Shown: positions 52,044-62,113 of the stretch, in pieces
How positions within the stretch are numbered: the stretch's first letter is position 1
Layout: each line of letters opens with the position of its first letter
The notes under the pieces: model-generated
What the model was told of the DNA's origin: nothing
What the model saw: the letters and a program-made list of their open reading frames with translations, nothing else
The model's database searches: none
Assembly: GCF_050717515.1 (NCBI RefSeq)
Contig: NZ_JBOITL010000019.1
Span: 1 to 64,000, forward strand
Reading direction: 5' to 3'
DNA: 64,000 nt
Origin: Clostridium_AD sp050717515
Lineage (GTDB): Bacteria; Bacillota; Clostridia; Clostridiales; Clostridiaceae
Position numbers and translations under genes: made by a program

Positions 52044-53127
52044 TTTGCATTACATTATTCCAATTTTTGTTCCACATGAAGGCTGTCCGCATGATTGTGT
52101 GTTTTGCAATCAAAATAGCATAACAGGAACAAAATCAAAAGTTGACGCAGCCTATGTGGAGAAAACAGTAAATGAATATTTAAAAACAATAAACAATGAT
52201 GAAGCTATTATTGAGGTATCATTTTTTGGAGGAACTTTTACAGCTATAAAAACAGAAAAGCAGGTAGAACTTCTAACTGTTGCGAAGAAGTTTAAAGATA
52301 GTAATAAAATAAAATTCATTAGGTTATCTACAAGACCAGATTATATCGACGATAGTGTACTCCGTATTCTTAAAAAATACACTGTAGATATTATAGAACT
52401 AGGAGTACAGTCCATGGACGAGGAGGTACTATTAAAATCAGGTAGAGGGCATACTGCGCGTGATGTAGAACGTGCTTCAAAACTTATAAAGCAATATGGT
52501 TTTATCTTAGGGCATCAAATTATGATAGGCCTACCAGGAGATAATATAAAAAGAGATATAGATACGGCTAAAGGTGTTATTGCTCTTAAACCGGATATTT
52601 GTAGAATATATCCGGCACTTGTAATTAAAGATACGCCTATGGAAAAAATGTATGAAAATAAAACATTCAGACCTTATTCATTAAGTGAAGCAGTAAATAT
52701 AAGTAAGCTAATTTACCTAATGATGATGGCAAACAAAATAAACGTTATCAGAATAGGATTACAGCCTACTGAGGAAATTTCAGAGGGTAATGATTTAGTT
52801 GCAGGACCATTTCATCCTGCATTTAGAGAGCTGGTTGAAGGTAGTATATATAATGATATGCTATATGATGCCATAATGGATAATATTAAAAATGATATTA
52901 TTGTTAATTCAGTTTTAGTAAAAATAAATCCAAAAGATATATCAAAACTTTATGCTAATGGAAAAAGCTTTTTTTATGATATAAAGAAACAAATAGCTAC
53001 AAATTTAATAGAAGTATTTCAAGATATCACTATAGAACGTGGAAGTATTAGCGTATGCATAGAAGAAAAATGTATTAATATGAGCATATATGAGTATGCT
53101 CATAAAAAATATAAAGAAGGATTTTAA
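52036..53127 (+). CDS. Elp3-like radical SAM protein
   Basis: 363 residues. CPHDCVFC (CxxxCxxC) near residue 17 binds the radical SAM cluster. SFFGGTFTAI and ELGVQSMDEEVL follow, as in Elp3/HemN-type enzymes. No acetyltransferase domain is present, so it is not a full Elp3. It is often found between rnc and smc in clostridia. Substrate unknown, perhaps tRNA. Confidence 0.85.
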   Translation: MSNLHYIIPIFVPHEGCPHDCVFCNQNSITGTKSKVDAAYVEKTVNEYLKTINNDEAIIEVSFFGGTFTAIKTEKQVELLTVAKKFKDSNKIKFIRLSTRPDYIDDSVLRILKKYTVDIIELGVQSMDEEVLLKSGRGHTARDVERASKLIKQYGFILGHQIMIGLPGDNIKRDIDTAKGVIALKPDICRIYPALVIKDTPMEKMYENKTFRPYSLSEAVNISKLIYLMMMANKINVIRIGLQPTEEISEGNDLVAGPFHPAFRELVEGSIYNDMLYDAIMDNIKNDIIVNSVLVKINPKDISKLYANGKSFFYDIKKQIATNLIEVFQDITIERGSISVCIEEKCINMSIYEYAHKKYKEGF

Positions 53128-53192
53128 TTTATTGTATAGAATATATTGTCTATAGTATCTGTAACAAGGAATTTAGTAGGGGGTAATAGATG

Positions 53193-53453
53193 ATGGAAGT
53201 ATTAAAAGTATCAGCAAATTCACAACCTAAATCAGTGGCAGGAGCATTAGCGGCAGCACTTAGGGAGAATTCAATTGCGCAGTTACAAGCTGTAGGTGCT
53301 GGAGCCGTAAATCAAGCTGTAAAAGCTATTGCCATTACTAGAGGGTTTGTTGCACCAAATGGTATGGACCTAGTAGTAATTCCCGCTTTTGTGGAAATAA
53401 CCATAGATGGAGAAAGAAAAACAGCTATAAAATTCATAGTTGAACCAAGGTAA
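53193..53453 (+). CDS. spoVS: stage V sporulation protein S
   Basis: 86 residues (an ATG one codon earlier is possible). LKVSANSQPKSVAGALAAAL and the RGFVAPNGMDLVVIPAF segment match the very conserved SpoVS/Alba-like family. Affects stage V sporulation and septation. AGTAGGGGG upstream; terminator directly after the stop. Confidence 0.95.
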   Translation: MEVLKVSANSQPKSVAGALAAALRENSIAQLQAVGAGAVNQAVKAIAITRGFVAPNGMDLVVIPAFVEITIDGERKTAIKFIVEPR

Positions 53454-53454
53454 A

Positions 53455-53478
53455 AAAACCGTGCATGCACGGTTTTCT
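53455..53478 (+). terminator. terminator of spoVS
   Basis: A perfect palindrome with AAAACCGTG and CACGGTTTT arms, starting three bases after the stop codon, followed by CTTAATTT. Confidence 0.8.
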
Positions 53479-53677
53479 TAATTTATTGTTAGTCTAGTAA
53501 TTGATATTTTCATGTAAATGCTATAAACTATATAATAGAATAATTTTAAATTAAACAGATAAGTTCTAGCGGTTAGCACATTAAATAAAGGATATATTGC
53601 ACTTGCTAAATTTGTAGTAATATATACTTTTATTTTCTATATTAAGGATATTACAAAATAAAAATATGAGGTGAATT

Positions 53678-53776
53678 ATGAATAAGAAAAAAAGAGATAA
53701 ATATACAAAGGTAATGGTTTATGGGGTGGTTATAATTTTTACATTGAGTATTGTATTGCCCATGTTATTTAGGTAA
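53678..53776 (+). CDS. very small single-pass membrane protein (DUF4044-like)
   Basis: 32 residues: a basic N-terminus (NKKKRDKYTK) and one membrane helix (about 12-31). GAGGTG lies 6 nt before the ATG. Small proteins of DUF4044 type with this pattern occur before smc in clostridia, as I recall. No function is known. It sits 17 nt before smc and is probably co-transcribed. Confidence 0.65.
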   Translation: MNKKKRDKYTKVMVYGVVIIFTLSIVLPMLFR

Positions 53777-53793
53777 AATAGGAGAGTGTTATC

Positions 53794-56700
53794 ATGTTTT
53801 TAAAATCTATTGAAATAAGAGGATTTAAATCCTTTGCAGATAAAACAGAATTAACATTTAAAAAGGGCATTACAGCGGTAGTTGGACCTAATGGAAGTGG
53901 TAAAAGTAATATTTCTGATGCTGTTAGATGGGTTCTTGGAGAACAAAGTGTAAGAAATCTAAGAGGAGATAAGATGGAGGATGTTATATTCGCAGGTACA
54001 CAGTTTAGGAAACCTGTTAGCCTTGCACAGGTTGCCTTGACACTAGATAATAGTGACTGCGAACTGGATATTGATTATTCTAATGTCACAATCTCAAGAA
54101 GATTATATAGGTCAGGAGAAAGTGAGTATTTAATAAACAATACATCTTGTAGATTAAAAGATGTTCAACAGCTTTTTATGGATACAGGCATAGGAAAAGA
54201 AGGATATTCAATTATTGGTCAAGGCAAAATTGATGCTATATTAAGTGGAAAAACAGAAGAAAGAAGAAAGCTGTTTGAAGAGGCTGCAGGAATTGTGAAG
54301 TTTAAGAGCAGAAAAGAAGAAGCGGAAAAGAGATTGGACATCACCCAGCAGAATCTTATTAGAATAGAAGACATATTGAGTACTTATGAAGAAAGATTAG
54401 AACCATTAATGAATGAAAGTGAAAAGGCAAAGAAATTTTTAAAATTTTTTGAACAATTAAAAAGTAAAGAAGTTAGCATAATTATTGATGCTATAAATAA
54501 AGTTGAAAAAAAAATTAAAATAACGCAAGAGGAATGCTCTAGATTAAAGCTAGAAGTTATAAAAATTACAGCGGAAAAAACGCAGTTAAAGCTGGATGTT
54601 GAAAATTGGAATACTGAATTTGAAAAATTTGACAATAAGAATCAAGAAGAAAAGCAATTATATTATAACAATAAGTTAATTTACCAAAATAGTATTTCGG
54701 AAATAAATATTTTAAATGAAAGAATAGAAAATTTAGTGAAACTCATCCATAAAACATCAAAAGACAGTGATGCAATTAATGAAAAACTGTCAGATTTCAA
54801 ACTTAATCTACATGGAATAGAGAATTCTTTAAGCAATATAAAAAACACTCAAATAGAAATAGAAGAAAAAATTCAGTCAGAGGAAATAAAAATTAAGACT
54901 ATTGAAGAAAACATAGCAGTTGAAAATACTGAAGCTAAATTCCTTAAGGAAGAAGAACAAAAAAGCATTGAGAAAACTGTTTCACTTACCAATAGATTAT
55001 TAATTTTAAATAATAATCTAGATAGTGCTAAAAAAAGAATAGCTTTTTTGAAAAATAATATTGAAGAATTTAATAATTTAATAGAAGTTAATGCCACTAC
55101 AAAAATAATGTTTCAAAGCCAAATGGAAGAATTTAAAGAGAAAATACTTCATTATGAAAATCTACTCCTGGAAAATAAGCAGAAAATTAGTAAACTTCAA
55201 AAGGATTTAAATAATGACGAGATAACCATGAAAAATTATAATTTTAAAATAAATAAAAATGAAGCTAATTTTAATGTGCTAAATGCTTTAGAAAAGAAGC
55301 ATGAAGGTTATAATAAATCAGTTAAAAATTTAATGCAGCATATTAATGAAGGCAAAGTAGGCAATATTAATGAATGCTTTGTACTTGGAGAAGTTATAAA
55401 AGTTGAAAAAAGCTTAGAAGTAGCTATAGAAATTGCTTTAGGCGGTACCATATCACACATGATAACTAAAGATGAAACTGTGGCAAAATTATTAATTACT
55501 TATTTAAAGGCAAATAATCTTGGACGTGCAACATTTTTACCTTTGAACATTATTAAAGGTAAAAAGCTAACAATTGACAGTGAAACTAAAAATGATCCTG
55601 GTTTTGTTGGAATTGCCAGTGAACTAATAGGCTATGATGAGAAGTTTAGTGAAGTCATTTCTTTTATACTTGGCAGAACAATTATATGTAAAGATATGGA
55701 CTCAGCCTTGCATATATCTAAAAAAAATAATTTTAGATATAAGATTGTTACATTATCAGGAGAGGTTATAAACCTTGGTGGGTCATTAACTGGCGGAAGC
55801 ATATATTCAAAAACCTCAAGTATAATTGGCCGAAAAAGAGAAATACAAGAATTGGCTAAAGATTTAAACATCTTAAAAAGTGAATCCCTTATTTATTTAG
55901 AAAAAATAAAACAAAATAAATCTGAAACTTTAAGATTAGAGGGAGAAAACATAAACTTAAAGGATAAGGTCCATTTAGAAAATATTGAAAAAACAAAAAT
56001 GGAAGCTAAATTAAATACAATAGAAGATGAAACAAATAGGCTGAAAAATAATATGAGAAACTTGAATATTGAAAAATTGTCAGAAGAGAGCAAACTAAAA
56101 AATGACAATAGTGAAGTAGAAGAAAAGAATATGTCTGTTTGTAAATTGACATGTTCAAAAGATGAAATACGACAAAAATTAAGTGTGGTTTTTTTAAAAT
56201 TAAAAGATAGATTGCAAGAAATTGAGAATATAAAAGCATCTATTATTGATGCTAAGATAAAAAAAGCTGGAGTTGACGAAACAATACGTAATAAGGTTTC
56301 TGAAATTCAAAGGTTAAATGAAGAAATGCTAGTATATAATAATAGAATAATAGTATGTTCTAAAGAAATACAAGAAGCGATGCAAAATAAGAACATAAGT
56401 GAAGATGAAATACAAAGTGGTGAGCAAAAAGCCAGTGAAATAAAAGACACATTAGAAGAGATGGAAAAAAACTTTGAAGAGAGTGAAATTCAAAGGATTA
56501 AAATTAAAGAAAAAATAAAAATAAGTGTGGAACAGTTAGAGAGTGTTTCGCAAGTCCTAGAAAAAAGTGAGAAAGATTCCTATAAAAGTGAGCTTACTCT
56601 TGAAAAAATAGGCGCGGAAAAGGATAATTATTACCAAAAACTGAATGAAGATTTTGAATTAACCTATGCAGAAGCGCTAGAATTTAAAAATGAAATTGAT

Positions 56701-57348
56701 GACATTGATAAGCTTAAAAAAGAGATTTTAACACTAAAAGGAAATATATCCATGCTGGGGAAAGTTAATGTAGGCGCTATTGAAGAATATAAAGAAGTAA
56801 AAGAAAAATTTACTTTTATGGATGTGCAAAAAAAAGACTTAGTGTTATCTAAAGATGAATTATTAACTGTAATATGTGAAATGACTAAAAAAATGAAGGA
56901 AATATTTGCAGAAAATTTTGACATATTAAGACAAAATTTTCATGAAACCTTTGTAGAATTGTTTAAAGGTGGAAGTGCGGATTTAATACTTACAGAAGGC
57001 GATGAACTTACAGCTAAAATTGATATTAACGTACAACCACCAGGTAAAAAACTCCAAAACATAAGTTTAATGTCTGGTGGGGAGAAAGTGCTATCCGCCA
57101 TTGCATTATTATTTGCTATTTTAAAGATGAAACCAACACCCTTTTGTATTTTAGATGAAATTGAGGCAGCTCTCGACGACGCAAACGTAGTTAGATATGC
57201 AGAATTTTTAACCAAATTCTCTGATAATGTCCAGTTCATTATAATAACTCACAGAAAAGGAACCATGGAAGCTAGCGATGTAATGTATGGTGTTACCATG
57301 GAGGAAAAGGGAGTATCAAAAATAGTATCTGTAGATTTTAATAAGTAA
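53794..57348 (+). CDS. smc: chromosome segregation protein SMC
   Basis: 1184 residues, full length. Walker A GPNGSGKSN (32-40), two long coiled coils, a hinge near 505-660 (NLGRATFLPLNII, LGRTIICKDMDSAL), the signature LMSGGEKVLSAIALLFAI, and Walker B FCILDEIEAALDDANV in the last 130 residues. Acts with ScpAB to compact and part the chromosome. ftsY follows 47 nt later. Confidence 0.97.
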   Translation: MFLKSIEIRGFKSFADKTELTFKKGITAVVGPNGSGKSNISDAVRWVLGEQSVRNLRGDKMEDVIFAGTQFRKPVSLAQVALTLDNSDCELDIDYSNVTISRRLYRSGESEYLINNTSCRLKDVQQLFMDTGIGKEGYSIIGQGKIDAILSGKTEERRKLFEEAAGIVKFKSRKEEAEKRLDITQQNLIRIEDILSTYEERLEPLMNESEKAKKFLKFFEQLKSKEVSIIIDAINKVEKKIKITQEECSRLKLEVIKITAEKTQLKLDVENWNTEFEKFDNKNQEEKQLYYNNKLIYQNSISEINILNERIENLVKLIHKTSKDSDAINEKLSDFKLNLHGIENSLSNIKNTQIEIEEKIQSEEIKIKTIEENIAVENTEAKFLKEEEQKSIEKTVSLTNRLLILNNNLDSAKKRIAFLKNNIEEFNNLIEVNATTKIMFQSQMEEFKEKILHYENLLLENKQKISKLQKDLNNDEITMKNYNFKINKNEANFNVLNALEKKHEGYNKSVKNLMQHINEGKVGNINECFVLGEVIKVEKSLEVAIEIALGGTISHMITKDETVAKLLITYLKANNLGRATFLPLNIIKGKKLTIDSETKNDPGFVGIASELIGYDEKFSEVISFILGRTIICKDMDSALHISKKNNFRYKIVTLSGEVINLGGSLTGGSIYSKTSSIIGRKREIQELAKDLNILKSESLIYLEKIKQNKSETLRLEGENINLKDKVHLENIEKTKMEAKLNTIEDETNRLKNNMRNLNIEKLSEESKLKNDNSEVEEKNMSVCKLTCSKDEIRQKLSVVFLKLKDRLQEIENIKASIIDAKIKKAGVDETIRNKVSEIQRLNEEMLVYNNRIIVCSKEIQEAMQNKNISEDEIQSGEQKASEIKDTLEEMEKNFEESEIQRIKIKEKIKISVEQLESVSQVLEKSEKDSYKSELTLEKIGAEKDNYYQKLNEDFELTYAEALEFKNEIDDIDKLKKEILTLKGNISMLGKVNVGAIEEYKEVKEKFTFMDVQKKDLVLSKDELLTVICEMTKKMKEIFAENFDILRQNFHETFVELFKGGSADLILTEGDELTAKIDINVQPPGKKLQNISLMSGGEKVLSAIALLFAILKMKPTPFCILDEIEAALDDANVVRYAEFLTKFSDNVQFIIITHRKGTMEASDVMYGVTMEEKGVSKIVSVDFNK

Positions 57349-57395
57349 AAAGAAAAAGTGTATACTAACAGCGAGACTTAAAAGGAGGACTATAA

Positions 57396-58307
57396 ATGTT
57401 CGGAGGATTTTTTGACAAACTAAAAGATGGTCTAACTAAAACTAGAAATAGCATAACGGAAAAAGTTAGTGAAGTGCTAAACTTAGCTATTACAATTGAT
57501 GATGAATTATACGAGGAACTAGAAGAAATATTAATAACATCAGATATAGGTGTAGAGACTTCTATATATGTCATAGAAAAGCTTAAAAAAAAGGTGAAGG
57601 AAAATAAAGTAAAAGATCCAGCAGAAATTAGACCTTGTTTAAAAGAAGTTTTAATTGAATTATTAGGTGAAGAGGAAAATTCAATAAATCCTAAAAATTT
57701 ACCTAAAGTAATGCTTATAATTGGTGTTAATGGAGTTGGGAAAACTACTTCTATTGGAAAAATAGCGGCAGCACTAAAAGCTGAAAAATACAAAGTTCTA
57801 ATTGCTGCAGCAGATACATTTAGAGCAGCTGCAATTGATCAGTTAGAGGTCTGGAGTAGTAGAGCCTCCGTGGAACTTATAAAACATCAAGAGGGCTCGG
57901 ATCCTGCTGCTGTAGTTTTTGATGCTGTTCAAGCAGCAAAAGCAAGAAAAGTTGATGTGCTGATTTGTGATACTGCAGGTAGACTTCATAATAAAAAAAA
58001 TCTTATGGATGAACTGGCTAAAATAAATAGGGTGATTCAAAGGGAATATAGCGAGGCTAATATGGAAACTTTACTAGTGCTTGATGCCACAACCGGTCAA
58101 AATGGTGTAGAACAAGCTAAACAATTTATGGAAATATGTCCTATAGATGGAATAATACTAACTAAATTGGACGGCACTGCTAAAGGTGGTGTTGTAATAT
58201 CAATAAAAAAACAACTTAATATACCTGTAAAATATATAGGCGTTGGTGAAGGCATAGATGATTTACAAGAGTTTAATTCAAGAGATTTTGTAGAGGCGCT
58301 GTTTTAA
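57396..58307 (+). CDS. ftsY: signal recognition particle receptor FtsY
   Basis: 303 residues. The acidic A domain is absent, as in the short Gram-positive form. The NG GTPase has GVNGVGKTTSIGKIA (about 109-123), DTFRAAAIDQL, DTAGRLHNKKNLMDEL, TKLDGTAKGG and GVGEGIDDLQ. Docks SRP at the membrane. AGGAGGAC lies before the ATG. Confidence 0.95.
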   Translation: MFGGFFDKLKDGLTKTRNSITEKVSEVLNLAITIDDELYEELEEILITSDIGVETSIYVIEKLKKKVKENKVKDPAEIRPCLKEVLIELLGEEENSINPKNLPKVMLIIGVNGVGKTTSIGKIAAALKAEKYKVLIAAADTFRAAAIDQLEVWSSRASVELIKHQEGSDPAAVVFDAVQAAKARKVDVLICDTAGRLHNKKNLMDELAKINRVIQREYSEANMETLLVLDATTGQNGVEQAKQFMEICPIDGIILTKLDGTAKGGVVISIKKQLNIPVKYIGVGEGIDDLQEFNSRDFVEALF

Positions 58308-58362
58308 AATAAATACTTTTTAGGTTAATTTATAAAAAAAATAAACTGTTAAGTAAAACTAC

Positions 58363-58391
58363 TTGACAGGGTATTTAAATTCTGATATTAT
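58363..58391 (+). promoter_or_regulatory. promoter of ylxM-ffh-rpsP
   Basis: TTGACA (58363-58368), 17 bp, TATTAT (58386-58391), ending 24 bp before the ylxM start. Confidence 0.75.
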
Positions 58392-58415
58392 ATGACTTGT
58401 GAGCAGGGTGATTAA

Positions 58416-58763
58416 ATGGAAAAAAGATTTGAAATTTCCCTATTATTTGATTTTTATGGTGAATTGCTTACTGAAAAGCAAAGAGATATAATGGATTTGT
58501 ATTTTAATAATGATTTATCTCTATCAGAAATAGCAGAGATAAACAATACTAGCAGGCAGGCTACTCATGATACAATTAAAACATGTGAAAAGGTGCTTTT
58601 AGTATATGAAGAAAAATTAAAATTATTAAATAAAGACCATAAACTAAAAGAAACTTTAAAAAACATTATATCAGAATTAGATAATTTACAAACTGATCTA
58701 AAAGATGAAAAAATGAAACAGCTTATATATGATATAAAAACTCAGATTAGTGAAAACATTTAG
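58416..58763 (+). CDS. ylxM: YlxM-family putative DNA-binding protein
   Basis: 115 residues. LLTEKQRDIMDLYFNNDLSLSEIAE followed by TSRQATHDTIK is a sigma-factor-like region-4 HTH, as in YlxM/p13. The C-terminal half is a coiled coil. Streptococcal YlxM stimulates SRP GTPase activity with Ffh. The ribosome site is weak (GCAGGGTGA). ffh begins just after it. Confidence 0.9.
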   Translation: MEKRFEISLLFDFYGELLTEKQRDIMDLYFNNDLSLSEIAEINNTSRQATHDTIKTCEKVLLVYEEKLKLLNKDHKLKETLKNIISELDNLQTDLKDEKMKQLIYDIKTQISENI

Positions 58764-58773
58764 GAGGTTTATT

Positions 58774-60123
58774 ATGGCTTTTGAAGGGTTATCTTCTAAG
58801 TTACAAGATACCATAAAAAAATTAAAAGGTAAGGGTAAGCTTTCCGAAAAAGATATTAAAGAAGCTATGAGAGAAGTAAAATTAGCATTGCTTGAGGCAG
58901 ATGTTAATTATAAAGTAGTTAAAGATTTTGTGAAAAATGTTAGCGAAAAGTGTTTAGGCAATGGAGTGTTAGAAAGCTTAACACCTGGGCAACAGGTTAT
59001 CAAAATTGTTAATGATGAGTTAACTAATTTAATGGGTAATTCAGAAAGCAAATTAGAGTTTTCTGTAAATGGACTAACAGTAATAATGCTTGTAGGTCTT
59101 CAAGGTGCTGGTAAAACTACAATGGGTGGGAAACTTGCTCTTTCATTGAAAAAGAAAAACAAAAAACCACTATTAGTTGCCTGCGATGTATATAGACCAG
59201 CTGCAATTAAACAATTGCAGGTAGTAGGAAAACAAATTGATATTCCGGTATTTACTATGGGAGACAAGGTTAGTCCTGTAGATATAGCAAAAGCATCCTT
59301 AGCCTTTGCCAAGGATAACGGTAATAATGTAGTTATAATAGATACAGCAGGAAGACTTCATATAGATGAAAATTTAATGGAAGAACTTCAAAATATAAAA
59401 TCCAGTGTTGGGCCAAGTGAAATAATGCTTGTAGTAGATTCTATGACAGGACAAGATGCAGTTAATGTAGCAGAGAGTTTTAACTCGCAGTTAGATATAA
59501 CTGGAGTGATTTTAACTAAATTAGATGGAGATACAAGAGGCGGAGCAGCATTATCTATTAAAGCAATGACCGGCAAATCTATAAAATTTGTTGGTGTTGG
59601 TGAAAAAATGAATGATCTGGAAGTTTTCTATCCAGATAGAATGGCTTCAAGAATACTTGGTATGGGTGATGTACTTTCATTAATTGAAAAAGCACAACAG
59701 TCCTTTAATGAAGATGAAGCAAAAGAACTTGGAAGTAGAATGCTTTCTCAAGAATTTAATTTAGATGACTATTTAGCAATGATACAGCAGATGAAAAAAC
59801 TTGGACCACTTAATAAAATACTTGAAATGATGCCAGGTGCTAACAAAAAAGAATTGCAGGGATTAGATTTATCTAAAAGTGAGAAAGACATGGGAAAAGT
59901 TGAAGCTATTATAAAATCAATGACTTCATCAGAAAGAAAACATCCTAGTATGATTAGTAGCTCTTCTTCTAGAAAAAAGAGAATTGCTAATGGCTCAGGC
60001 ACTTTGGTACAGCAGGTAAATAAGTTGTTGAAAGATTTTGAAATGGCGAAGAAAATGATGAAGCAAGCAAAAGGATTCCAAAAACCTGGCAAAAAGGGTT
60101 TATTTGGTAAAATGCCTTTTTAA
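58774..60123 (+). CDS. ffh: signal recognition particle protein Ffh
   Basis: 449 residues from the ATG after TAGGAGG. The N domain FEGLSSKLQDTIKKLKGKG is followed by GLQGAGKTTMGGKLA (about 106), DTAGRLHIDE, TKLDGDTRGGAALS and a methionine-rich M domain (MLSQEFNLDDYLAMIQQMKKLG; MMKQAKG). Binds signal peptides and SRP RNA. The SRP RNA gene is not in this window. Confidence 0.96.
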   Translation: MAFEGLSSKLQDTIKKLKGKGKLSEKDIKEAMREVKLALLEADVNYKVVKDFVKNVSEKCLGNGVLESLTPGQQVIKIVNDELTNLMGNSESKLEFSVNGLTVIMLVGLQGAGKTTMGGKLALSLKKKNKKPLLVACDVYRPAAIKQLQVVGKQIDIPVFTMGDKVSPVDIAKASLAFAKDNGNNVVIIDTAGRLHIDENLMEELQNIKSSVGPSEIMLVVDSMTGQDAVNVAESFNSQLDITGVILTKLDGDTRGGAALSIKAMTGKSIKFVGVGEKMNDLEVFYPDRMASRILGMGDVLSLIEKAQQSFNEDEAKELGSRMLSQEFNLDDYLAMIQQMKKLGPLNKILEMMPGANKKELQGLDLSKSEKDMGKVEAIIKSMTSSERKHPSMISSSSSRKKRIANGSGTLVQQVNKLLKDFEMAKKMMKQAKGFQKPGKKGLFGKMPF

Positions 60124-60166
60124 TAAAAAAACTTTGGTATTGAATAAATTTAAGGAGGTGATATAC

Positions 60167-60409
60167 ATGGCAGTTAAAATAAGATTAAAAAGAATGGGTG
60201 CTAAACACGCTCCATTTTATAGAGTAGTAGTTGCAGATTCAAGAGCACCTAGAGATGGAAGATTTATCGAAGAAATAGGATACTACAACCCAACAACAGA
60301 GCCAACAACTATTAAAATCGATGTTGAAAAAGCAGCTAGTTGGATTAAGAATGGTGCACAACCTTCTGATACAGTTAAGAGATTACTTAATAAAATAGCA
60401 GTCAACTAG
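60167..60409 (+). CDS. rpsP: 30S ribosomal protein S16
   Basis: 80 residues from the ATG after AAGGAGGTG; longer in-frame starts overlap the ffh 3' end and are unlikely. AVKIRLKRMGAKHAPFYRVVVADSR and RFIEEIGYYNP are diagnostic. Confidence 0.96.
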   Translation: MAVKIRLKRMGAKHAPFYRVVVADSRAPRDGRFIEEIGYYNPTTEPTTIKIDVEKAASWIKNGAQPSDTVKRLLNKIAVN

Positions 60410-60443
60410 AAAAGTTTGTAAGTAATGAATGGAGGAGTTTTCC

Positions 60444-60671
60444 ATGAAACAGTTACTTGAAGTATTGGCAAAGTCTTTAGTTGATAAACCAGAAATGGTA
60501 GTAGTAAGCGAAGTAGCACATGAGCATACAGTAGTTCTTGAATTATCTGTTGCTCATGAGGATATGGGAAAAGTTATAGGAAAACAAGGTAGAATAGCTA
60601 AAGCTATTAGAACTGTTGTAAAGGCAGCTGCTGTTAAAGAAAACAAAAAAGTGGTTGTTGAAATAAAGTAA
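60444..60671 (+). CDS. khpA: KH-domain RNA-binding protein KhpA
   Basis: 75 residues from the ATG with GGAGGAG 7 nt upstream. A single KH domain with the GKVIGKQGRIAKAIRTVVKA loop (GxxG). It pairs with KhpB/EloR in other Firmicutes to control cell elongation and small RNAs. It sits between rpsP and rimM, its usual place. A terminator overlaps the stop codon. Confidence 0.92.
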   Translation: MKQLLEVLAKSLVDKPEMVVVSEVAHEHTVVLELSVAHEDMGKVIGKQGRIAKAIRTVVKAAAVKENKKVVVEIK

Positions 60672-60699
60672 GAGTTGGGTTCTGCCTAACTCTTATTTT
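60669..60699 (+). terminator. terminator overlapping khpA stop
   Basis: TAAGAGTT (60669-60676) pairs with AACTCTTA (60688-60695), then TTTT. Confidence 0.75.
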
Positions 60700-60801
60700 A
60701 ATTAAATATTGGGGTTTATCTACAAGAGACATTTAAATAAATAGTTTTTATTATTAAAATTATAGTTATTCACATAAGCGATATTGAAAGGAGGGTTTTA
60801 A

Positions 60802-61293
60802 ATGAAAGATTTTATGAGCGTAGGTCAGATTGGTAAAACACATGGATTAAAAGGTGAAGTTAAAGTTTTCTCATTAACAGATTCACTTGAAAGATTTAAA
60901 GAATTAAAAAGTGTGTATATTGATGGGGAAATTAGAAAAGTTGAAGGTTGTAAACTTCAAGCAGATAAAGCAATACTAAAAATTGAAGGTATAGACAGCA
61001 TAGAACAGGCAGAATTATATAGAAACAAGTATTTGATGGTTAGTCGGGAAGATGCACTTGAATTACCAGAGGGTAGCTATTATGTAGCTGATCTTATAGA
61101 TTGCAGTGTTTTCGACACTGCTGGAGAAGAACTGGGAAAAGTATTTGATGTTCTTAGTACTCCAGGTAATGATGTATATTGGGTTAAGGGAAAAAAAGAA
61201 GTGCTTATTCCAGTACTTAAGGATATTGTGGTTAGTATAGATATTGATAAACGCGAGATAATAATTAAACCAGTGAATGATTGGCTAGAATGA
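60802..61293 (+). CDS. rimM: 16S rRNA processing protein RimM
   Basis: 163 residues. VGQIGKTHGLKGEVKVFSLTD at the start and a C-terminal PRC-barrel with VLIPVLKDIVVSIDI. Aids 30S head assembly with S19. GGAGGG precedes the ATG. Its TGA overlaps the trmD ATG (ATGA). Confidence 0.94.
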   Translation: MKDFMSVGQIGKTHGLKGEVKVFSLTDSLERFKELKSVYIDGEIRKVEGCKLQADKAILKIEGIDSIEQAELYRNKYLMVSREDALELPEGSYYVADLIDCSVFDTAGEELGKVFDVLSTPGNDVYWVKGKKEVLIPVLKDIVVSIDIDKREIIIKPVNDWLE

Positions 61294-62012
61294 AAATAGA
61301 TATATTAACTCTATTTCCTGAAATGTTTGAAATTTTTAATCAAAGTATCATTGGAAGAGCCATAGAAAAAAAAATTCTGGATATTTCACCTCATAACATT
61401 CGGGATTATTCCTTAAATAAGCACAAAAAAGTAGATGATTATCCTTATGGTGGTGGAGCAGGGATGGTAATGCAAGCTCAACCACTAGTGGATAGTATTA
61501 AAGATGTTAAATTGCATAATGGCGGAAAAGTAATATTTTTAGGACCAAGAGGGAATACTTTTACCCAAGAAATTGCAAAAAAGCTATGCGAAGAAAGTGA
61601 ATTGATATTTATATGTGGTCATTACGAAGGTATTGATGAGAGAGTCTATGATTATATAGATATGGAGCTATCTCTGGGTGATTTTGTTTTGACTGGAGGA
61701 GAAATGGCATGTATTCCTATAGTGGACAGCATTTGTAGGTTAATTCCAGGGGTATTATCTAGTAGTGAGAGCTACACAGAAGAATCTTTTTATGATGGAG
61801 TATTAGAATATCCTCAATATACAAGACCGGAATCTTTTGAGGATAGAATGGTTCCTGAGGTATTGACCTCGGGACATCATGAAAACGTACGAAAGTGGAG
61901 AAGAGTGCAGTCGCTTTTAATAACTAAAGAAAAAAGACCGGATATGTTCCAAAAACTTAAACTTACCAAGGAAGATAAAAAACTATTAAGTGTGGAAGCA
62001 GAAAAAGAGTAG
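61290..62012 (+). CDS. trmD: tRNA (guanine-37-N1) methyltransferase
   Basis: 240 residues from the ATG overlapping the rimM stop. DILTLFPEMFE, YPYGGGAGMVMQ, GHYEGIDERV and SLGDFVLTGGEMA form the SPOUT trefoil-knot SAM site. Methylates G37 of tRNAs to keep frame. Confidence 0.96.
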   Translation: MKIDILTLFPEMFEIFNQSIIGRAIEKKILDISPHNIRDYSLNKHKKVDDYPYGGGAGMVMQAQPLVDSIKDVKLHNGGKVIFLGPRGNTFTQEIAKKLCEESELIFICGHYEGIDERVYDYIDMELSLGDFVLTGGEMACIPIVDSICRLIPGVLSSSESYTEESFYDGVLEYPQYTRPESFEDRMVPEVLTSGHHENVRKWRRVQSLLITKEKRPDMFQKLKLTKEDKKLLSVEAEKE

Positions 62013-62084
62013 TATAAGCAACAAAGATTTATTTGAAATTAAATAAATAATATCATATATATAAGCATAAAAAATATTTTTATG

Positions 62085-62113
62085 TTGATATATATATATA
62101 TATATGATAAAAT
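62085..62113 (+). promoter_or_regulatory. rplS promoter with TA-repeat spacer
   Basis: TTGATA (62085-62090), 17 bp and TAAAAT (62108-62113). The spacer is almost wholly an uninterrupted TA dinucleotide repeat. Gap 62013-62084 is AT-rich without other signals. Confidence 0.6.
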
